Of a DNA stretch of 9,063 nucleotides, positions 4,910 through 9,063 are shown in pieces (position 1 is the first letter of the stretch; each line of letters opens with the position of its first letter). The translations under genes were made by a program, and so were the position numbers. Below the pieces are notes generated by a model. It worked only from the letters and a program-made list of their open reading frames with translations, was not told the DNA's origin and did no database searches. The stretch is from an uncultured Clostridia bacterium (lineage in GTDB: Bacteria; Bacillota; Clostridia; Lachnospirales; Lachnospiraceae), in assembly GCA_946611595.1 (NCBI GenBank), contig CAMODY010000068.1, positions 1 to 9,063 on the forward strand, read 5' to 3'.

Positions 4910-6316
4910 ATGAGAATCTACAACACATTAAATGCAAGAAAAGAAGAATTAAGACCACTTGAGCCAGGAAAGGTAAAAATGTATGTCTGCGGACCAACGG
5001 TCTATAACCTGATCCACATCGGAAATGCAAGACCGATGATCGTTTTCGATACTTTCCGCAGATACCTTGAGTACAAAGGTTATGAAGTTACCTATGTGTC
5101 CAACTTTACGGACGTAGATGATAAGATTATCAACAAGGCAAATGAAGAGGGCGTGGATGCATCCGTGATCTCCGAACGTTATATTGCAGAATGCCTGAAA
5201 GATATGGAGGGCATGAATGTAAAGCCTGCAACCGTTGCGCCGCGTGCGACACAGGAAATTGACGGAATGATCGAAATGATTCAGGATCTGATCGAAAAAG
5301 GCTACGCATATGAGGCTGACGGTACGGTTTATTTCAGACCGCGTCAGTTCCAGGGATATGGAAAACTGTCCAAGAAAAATCTGGATGATATGCAGAGTGG
5401 ACACAGAGATATCAAGGTAACCGGAGAAGAGCACAAGGAAGACCCTTCGGACTTTGTCCTTTGGAAACCGAAAAAAGAAGGCGAGCCGAGCTGGCCGAGC
5501 CCATGGTCTGACGGAAGACCGGGATGGCATATTGAATGTTCCGTAATGAGCAAGAAATATCTTGGCGAGACAATCGATATTCACGCAGGAGGAGAGGATC
5601 TGATCTTCCCGCATCATGAAAACGAGATCGCGCAGAGCGAAGCAGCAAATGGTGTTCCGTTTGCAAAGTATTGGATGCATAATGCGTTCTTAAATATCAA
5701 CGGATCTAAGATGAGCAAGTCTGCCGGCAACTTCTTTACGGTACGTGACATCGCTCAGAAATATGACCTTCAGGTGCTGCGCTTCTTCATGCTGAGCGCA
5801 CACTATAGAAGTCCGCTCAACTTCTCAGACGAACTTATGGAGGCTGCAAAGAACGGACTTGAAAGAATTAAAAATGCAGCTGAAAAACTCGACTACATGG
5901 AGCAGAACGCTGAAAACCGTTCCTTTGATTTTGATGAGGGTGAAGACCGCGAGTTTGGCGCTGAATATCTTAAGAAATTTGAAGAAGCAATGGATGATGA
6001 CTGCAATACCGCAGATGCAATCGCAGCAGTCTTTGAGTTTGTCCGCGCGATCAACGTTACCATGACGGATACCTCTTCAACTGCGCTGGCAGAAAGAGCA
6101 GAATATGTTCTTAAGACCATGTGCGGAATCTTAGGAATTGATCTGGAAAGAAAAGAAGAAGCTCTTGATGTTGAGATCGAGGCTATGATCGCAGAACGTC
6201 AGGAAGCGAGAAAAGAAAAAGATTTTGCAAGAGCAGATAAACTTCGTGACAAACTGCTTGCAATGGGAATCGTTCTCGAGGACACCCGTGAAGGAGTAAA
6301 ATGGCACAGACAATAA
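4910..6316 (+). CDS. cysS: Cysteinyl-tRNA synthetase
   Basis: A 468-residue class I aminoacyl-tRNA synthetase that charges tRNA-Cys in the cytoplasm. The HIGH-type motif HIGN is at 36-39 within CGPTVYNLIHIGNARP, and KMSKS is at 267-271. The zinc that selects cysteine is expected to be held by C27, C210 (in WHIECS), H235 and E239 region of the FPHHENE block. HAGGEDL at 225-231 is also a family hallmark. The C-terminal part (about 330-468) is the helical tRNA-binding region, ending in EARKEKDFARADKLRDKL. Length is typical. AGAGG at 4898-4902 is 7 nt before the start. It lies 79 nt after cysE, with neither a clear terminator nor a T-box in between, and its last 16 nt overlap mrnC, indicating translational coupling. 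Confidence 0.98.
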   Translation: MRIYNTLNARKEELRPLEPGKVKMYVCGPTVYNLIHIGNARPMIVFDTFRRYLEYKGYEVTYVSNFTDVDDKIINKANEEGVDASVISERYIAECLKDMEGMNVKPATVAPRATQEIDGMIEMIQDLIEKGYAYEADGTVYFRPRQFQGYGKLSKKNLDDMQSGHRDIKVTGEEHKEDPSDFVLWKPKKEGEPSWPSPWSDGRPGWHIECSVMSKKYLGETIDIHAGGEDLIFPHHENEIAQSEAANGVPFAKYWMHNAFLNINGSKMSKSAGNFFTVRDIAQKYDLQVLRFFMLSAHYRSPLNFSDELMEAAKNGLERIKNAAEKLDYMEQNAENRSFDFDEGEDREFGAEYLKKFEEAMDDDCNTADAIAAVFEFVRAINVTMTDTSSTALAERAEYVLKTMCGILGIDLERKEEALDVEIEAMIAERQEARKEKDFARADKLRDKLLAMGIVLEDTREGVKWHRQ

Positions 6317-6693
6317 ATACAGCTCTCTCGTCTCTGCAGCTGGCCTATTTAGGAGATGCCGTATATGAACTTTTCGTAAGAGAACATACACTTGGCGTTG
6401 TCTCCGGCCATGTTGATAAGCTGAATAAGTATTCGAAAAAACTTTCGATGGCAAAGACGCAGGCGAAGATGATAGACCGCTTGGTAGCAGATGACATGTT
6501 GTCAGAGGAAGAACTGGCAGTTTTTAAAAGGGGCAGAAATGCAAAGTCAGCCTCACTTCCTAAAAGCTGTACGCCGGCGGAGTACAGGAAGGCAACAGGA
6601 CTTGAAGCACTGATGGGGCATCTTTTTTTTAACGATCAAAAAGAACGTATTGCAGAGTTGCTCAGTTACGGCATCGATCATGTGGAATTATAA
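6301..6693 (+). CDS. mrnC: Mini-ribonuclease III
   Basis: A 130-residue ribonuclease with an RNase III catalytic domain and no double-stranded RNA binding domain. Its known role in Bacillus is the maturation of 23S rRNA ends. The catalytic helix LAYLGDAVYELFVRE carries D19 and E23. FKRGRNAKS (75-83) is the conserved basic loop, and EYRKATGLEALMGHLFF (94-110) holds the second acidic site at E102. Length fits the family. The start at 6301 has AGGAG at 6292-6296 inside the cysS 3' end. The 16-nt overlap with cysS is the usual Firmicute arrangement, and rlmB, another 23S rRNA enzyme, follows 39 nt later. A 9-bp palindrome covers the stop codon. Confidence 0.95.
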   Translation: MAQTINTALSSLQLAYLGDAVYELFVREHTLGVVSGHVDKLNKYSKKLSMAKTQAKMIDRLVADDMLSEEELAVFKRGRNAKSASLPKSCTPAEYRKATGLEALMGHLFFNDQKERIAELLSYGIDHVEL

Positions 6694-6710
6694 GGCCTTT
6701 GTTTTATAAT
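6682..6710 (+). promoter_or_regulatory. Possible promoter for rlmB
   Basis: A perfect TATAAT (6705-6710) lies 22 nt before the rlmB start, with a weak -35 (GTGGAA, 6682-6687, 3/6 matches) 17 nt upstream. It would give rlmB a start separate from the cysE-cysS-mrnC run. The -10 box is one arm of the palindrome at 6685-6712. Confidence 0.35.
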
Positions 6711-6712
6711 TC
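6685..6712. repeat. AT-rich 9-bp palindrome over the mrnC stop codon
   Basis: GAATTATAA (6685-6693) and TTATAATTC (6704-6712) are exact inverted repeats separated by 10 nt. The left arm contains the mrnC stop codon and the right arm contains a TATAAT. It could be a protein-binding operator or a weak RNA hairpin. There is no GC-rich stem or U-tract, so it is not a standard terminator. Confidence 0.5.
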
Positions 6713-6732
6713 GTTGAGATAGGATCATAATT

Positions 6733-7476
6733 ATGGCAGAACAGAAAAATCAGCTGATGGCGGAAGGCAGAAATCCTGTCCTTGAGGCCTTAAAGAAAAA
6801 CGACAATATTGATAAATTATATGTGCAGGAGGGCGTTAAGAACGGCCCTCTTGTAACCATTGTTGCAGAAGCAAAGAAGCGCGGCATTATGGTTGTTCCG
6901 GTTCCGAAGGAAAAACTCGATCAGATGAGCGAGACCGGACATCATCAGGGCGTGATCTTAAATCTGTCCGCAGTTGTTTATGCTACCGTTGATGATATTT
7001 TGGCGAAGGCAGAGGAGAAGGGTGAGAAGCCGTTTATCTTTGTGCTCGATGGAATCGAGGATCCTCATAACCTCGGGGCAATCATCCGGAGTGCGAATCT
7101 TGCCGGTGCGCATGGCGTGATTATTCCAAAGCATAGAAACGCCAGCGTTAATGCAACGGTTGCAAAGTCTTCTGCAGGGGCCGTCTATCATACCTTAATC
7201 GCAAAGGTAACAAACATTGCCCAGACGATTGAGCAGTTAAAAGAAAAAGGAATCTGGTTCGTCTGTGCGGATATGTCAGGCGACGTGATGTATAATGTTA
7301 ATATGAAAGGCGCTATCGGACTGGTGATCGGAAACGAGGGAAATGGCGTGAGCCGCCTTGTAAAAGAAAAGTGCGACATGACCGCTTCTATCCCAATGAA
7401 AGGTGATATTGATTCGCTGAACGCTTCCGTTGCCGCCGGCATCTTAGCCTGGGAGATCGTCCGCCAAAACCGGTAA
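6733..7476 (+). CDS. rlmB: 23S rRNA 2'-O-ribose methyltransferase, TrmH/SpoU family
   Basis: A 247-residue SPOUT-class methyltransferase that uses S-adenosylmethionine; RlmB modifies G2251 of E. coli 23S rRNA. The N-terminal substrate-binding domain (about 8-85) starts with AEGRNPVLEAL and includes SETGHHQGV. The knotted catalytic domain shows the three SpoU motifs: LDGIEDPHNLGAIIRSAN (about 105-122), IGLVIGNEGNGVSRL (about 195-209) and IPMKGDIDSLNASVAAGI (about 219-236). AGGA at 6721-6724 serves as the ribosome binding site. The place after mrnC is the usual Firmicute one. In many relatives the next gene is yacP (rae1), which is absent here. A strong terminator follows. The exact target nucleotide is inferred by family; a related TrmH-type role cannot be excluded. 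Confidence 0.93.
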   Translation: MAEQKNQLMAEGRNPVLEALKKNDNIDKLYVQEGVKNGPLVTIVAEAKKRGIMVVPVPKEKLDQMSETGHHQGVILNLSAVVYATVDDILAKAEEKGEKPFIFVLDGIEDPHNLGAIIRSANLAGAHGVIIPKHRNASVNATVAKSSAGAVYHTLIAKVTNIAQTIEQLKEKGIWFVCADMSGDVMYNVNMKGAIGLVIGNEGNGVSRLVKEKCDMTASIPMKGDIDSLNASVAAGILAWEIVRQNR

Positions 7477-7500
7477 GGCAAAAATACAGAAAAGAGAGAT

Positions 7501-7544
7501 GCACAAAATCCTTTCACCTGCAAAGCGATTTTGTGCTTTTTTTT
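7501..7544 (+). terminator. Terminator after rlmB
   Basis: A perfect 10-bp stem, GCACAAAATC (7501-7510) with GATTTTGTGC (7527-7536), has a 16-nt loop and is followed by eight Ts (7537-7544). It ends only 13 nt before the next start codon, leaving no room for a promoter between them. Confidence 0.85.
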
Positions 7545-7557
7545 GGAAAAGAGGATT

Positions 7558-8490
7558 ATGAAAAAATTTATAAGCTGCTTTGCTGCAATAATAATGGTTG
7601 TAATATTTTTAGCCGCATGTGGAACTGTTCGGAATCAAGATGCGCAATCAGAGACGGAATCAACAGCTGCGGTAGTCGATGGTCATGTGTACGGCGCCGG
7701 AACATATCAGCAGATCTCTCAGGAAGAGGCGAAGCAGATCATGGAAACGGAAGAGGGGATTATTACTCTCGATGTGCGCACGCAGGAAGAATATGATTCC
7801 GGCCATATTCCGGGAGCTGTTTGTCTTCCGAATGAAACGATTCAGGAGGCTTGGTTACAGCAGCAGAGAGTTGAGGATAGTGGGAACTCTACGAATCTTG
7901 CGGTAGAGGATGCAGAACCGCAGCAGGGCATAGAGTCTTTTGAGAACTCTGGGGATCCGGAACTTGCATCTTTGAAAGTGGAAAGGCTGCTTCCGGATAG
8001 GAATCAAAAAATCTTAGTCTACTGCAGAAGCGGAAGAAGAAGCAAGGAAGCGGCGCAGACTCTTGCAGACATGGGCTATACGAATATATTTGAATTTGGC
8101 GGGATTATTGACTGGACCGGGAATATCGTCACACCAGAATTAACAAGTAATATTCACTTGAGCATACAAGGAGAGGAGCTTCCGGTCATCTGGGAGAACA
8201 ATGCATCTGTGGATGAACTGAAACAATTGGTGCAGGGCGGCAAAACGATCCAGATGTCTATGTACGGCGGTTTTGAACAAGTTGGAGAACTAGGTACGGA
8301 TTTGGCAAGGGATGATGTTCAGATGACAACAGAGCCGGGGGACATCGTACTGTATTCCGGAAATCAGATCGTGATCTTTTATGGATCAAATTCCTGGGCC
8401 TATACGAAGCTGGGCAAGGTCAATCTACCGCAAGAAAAACTTGAAGAATTACTTGGACAGGAAGATGTAGAGATCAGCCTGTTTTATTAA
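7558..8490 (+). CDS. Lipoprotein with rhodanese and cyclophilin-like domains
   Basis: A 310-residue predicted surface lipoprotein. Residues 1-20 form a lipoprotein signal peptide with lipobox LAAC, so C21 is the likely lipidated residue. A rhodanese domain (about 50-190) has LDVRTQEEYDSGHIPGA and the active-site loop CRSGRRS with C156, ending in FGGIIDW. It could carry persulfide or sulfane sulfur outside the membrane. Between GHIPGA (82-87) and the active-site loop is an acidic, low-complexity insert of roughly 35-40 extra residues (about 97-145). The C-terminal part (about 208-310) matches the cyclophilin-like fold family: SMYGGFEQVG, GDIVLYSGNQIVIFYGSNSWAYTKLG. The start at 7558 has AGAGG upstream; an upstream TTG at 7531 lies inside the terminator. 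The gene is probably co-transcribed with the next one, 28 nt away. Its substrate or partner is unknown. Confidence 0.88.
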   Translation: MKKFISCFAAIIMVVIFLAACGTVRNQDAQSETESTAAVVDGHVYGAGTYQQISQEEAKQIMETEEGIITLDVRTQEEYDSGHIPGAVCLPNETIQEAWLQQQRVEDSGNSTNLAVEDAEPQQGIESFENSGDPELASLKVERLLPDRNQKILVYCRSGRRSKEAAQTLADMGYTNIFEFGGIIDWTGNIVTPELTSNIHLSIQGEELPVIWENNASVDELKQLVQGGKTIQMSMYGGFEQVGELGTDLARDDVQMTTEPGDIVLYSGNQIVIFYGSNSWAYTKLGKVNLPQEKLEELLGQEDVEISLFY

Positions 8491-8518
8491 GGATTCTTTT
8501 TTGAAAGAAGGTGGGCGT

Positions 8519-9063
8519 ATGAAATCAGCATATATTATGCCGCATCCGCCGATCGCAAGACCAGAGGTCGGACGCGGGGAAGAGAAGAAAATTCAGGCAA
8601 CATTAGATGCTTACAGAAAAGCATCCGGGATGATCGCAGCGGATGCTCCGGAGACGATCGTCGTGGTCTCTCCGCATAGTGTTGTATTCAGTGACGCTTT
8701 CTATATTGCAGCAGGAGAAAGATGGCACGGTGACTTAAGCAACTTTCTTGCGCCTGAGGTAAGTCTTGATCTCGAAAATGATCTGGAACTGGCAGATGAA
8801 GTTGTAAGCATGTGTCAGGAAAAGAATATCCCGGTTGTATATACAGAGCAGGGAACAGACCGGCCGGATCATGGAAGCACCGTTCCACTTGCTTTTATCA
8901 GCGAGGCCTATAAGCAGTTTAAAATTCTTCGGATTTCTCCATCTTTTCTTCCGAATGAAACTTTGCTTGAGATGGGCCGTATCATCGAGCGGGCGGCTGC
9001 ACACGTAGGAAGAAAGATAACCTTCCTTGCAAGCGGGGATTTATCCCACAAATTAAAAGAAGA
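8519..9063 (+). CDS. AmmeMemoRadiSam protein, MEMO-like domain (partial)
   Basis: An open reading frame that runs off the right edge after 181 codons. It belongs to the MEMO/LigB-like class III extradiol dioxygenase fold. Conserved segments are MPHPPI (H9), VVVSPHS (H53), DHGSTVPLAF (H118) and ASGDLSHKLKE (H177), which carry the likely metal or active-site histidines. RGEEKKIQATLDAYRK is close to what I recall from Lachnospiraceae AmmeMemoRadiSam system protein A, where this domain is fused to a C-terminal AMMECR1 domain. That part, and the radical SAM partner (amrS), would lie outside the window. Ribosome binding site AAGGTGG (8508-8514) supports the start. The 28-nt gap to the lipoprotein gene, without a terminator, suggests one operon. 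The reaction catalysed by this system is not something I can state; the family call is good. Confidence 0.87.
   Translation, partial: MKSAYIMPHPPIARPEVGRGEEKKIQATLDAYRKASGMIAADAPETIVVVSPHSVVFSDAFYIAAGERWHGDLSNFLAPEVSLDLENDLELADEVVSMCQEKNIPVVYTEQGTDRPDHGSTVPLAFISEAYKQFKILRISPSFLPNETLLEMGRIIERAAAHVGRKITFLASGDLSHKLKE

Noticed and set aside
4949..5680. 243-codon open frame antisense to cysS
   Set aside because: The sequence is compositionally odd, shows no family motif, and lies inside an intact cysS with all its catalytic motifs.
7531..7557. Upstream TTG start for the lipoprotein
   Set aside because: It is inside the terminator stem and would place nine residues before a textbook lipoprotein signal peptide.
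8688..9004. Minus-strand open frames at the right end
   Set aside because: They lie opposite the MEMO-like gene, whose conserved histidine motifs are intact.
1..9063. CRISPR array, prophage, insertion sequence or defence island
   Set aside because: No regularly spaced repeats, integrase, transposase, phage structural or defence genes were found. Apart from the short REP-like element, the window reads as core chromosome.

Overview
The window looks like chromosome of a low-to-mid GC Firmicute, most likely a Clostridia of the Lachnospiraceae type. The reasons are strong AGGAGG-type ribosome binding sites, sigma-A-like promoters, tRNAs without an encoded CCA, the Firmicute gene block cysE-cysS-mrnC-rlmB, and the protein flavours (a lipoprotein joining rhodanese and cyclophilin-like domains, and the start of an AmmeMemoRadiSam gene). 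No species can be named from this sequence alone.

Layout. Positions 1-301 hold a small acyl carrier protein gene with an unusual attachment-site context and a strong terminator. Positions 341-1443 hold a phosphotransacetylase-family gene (pta-like) followed by hairpins. Positions 1447-1500 hold a compact REP-like nested inverted repeat, whose right arm appears to supply the -35 box of the promoter for nadE (1563-2294). A near-perfect bidirectional terminator (2325-2355) separates nadE from two minus-strand tRNA genes, elongator tRNA-Met(CAU) and tRNA-Val(UAC), which share a good promoter at 2585-2612. A minus-strand membrane-anchored alpha/beta hydrolase (2622-3542) lies upstream of them. The intergenic region from 3543 to 3633 is divergent and leads into ispF on the plus strand.

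From 3634 to 7476 the plus strand carries a housekeeping block: ispF (isoprenoid precursor synthesis), cysE (O-acetylserine for cysteine), cysS (charging of tRNA-Cys), mrnC (23S rRNA maturation) and rlmB (23S rRNA 2'-O-methylation). cysS and mrnC overlap by 16 nt. The pairing of cysteine supply with cysteine charging, and of rRNA processing with rRNA methylation, is typical of Firmicutes. A strong terminator (7501-7544) closes the block.

The last region (7558-9063) holds a lipoprotein with an insert-bearing rhodanese domain plus a cyclophilin-like domain. It is followed 28 nt later by the 5' part of a MEMO-like class III dioxygenase-fold gene of the poorly understood AmmeMemoRadiSam system, cut off by the window edge.

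Most of the window is ordinary core genome. The parts worth a second look are the REP-like element doubling as promoter DNA, the terminator-like hairpin inside the cysE reading frame with an apparently near-leaderless start, the AT-rich palindrome on the mrnC stop codon, the atypical ACP, and the lipoprotein/AmmeMemoRadiSam pair at the right end.
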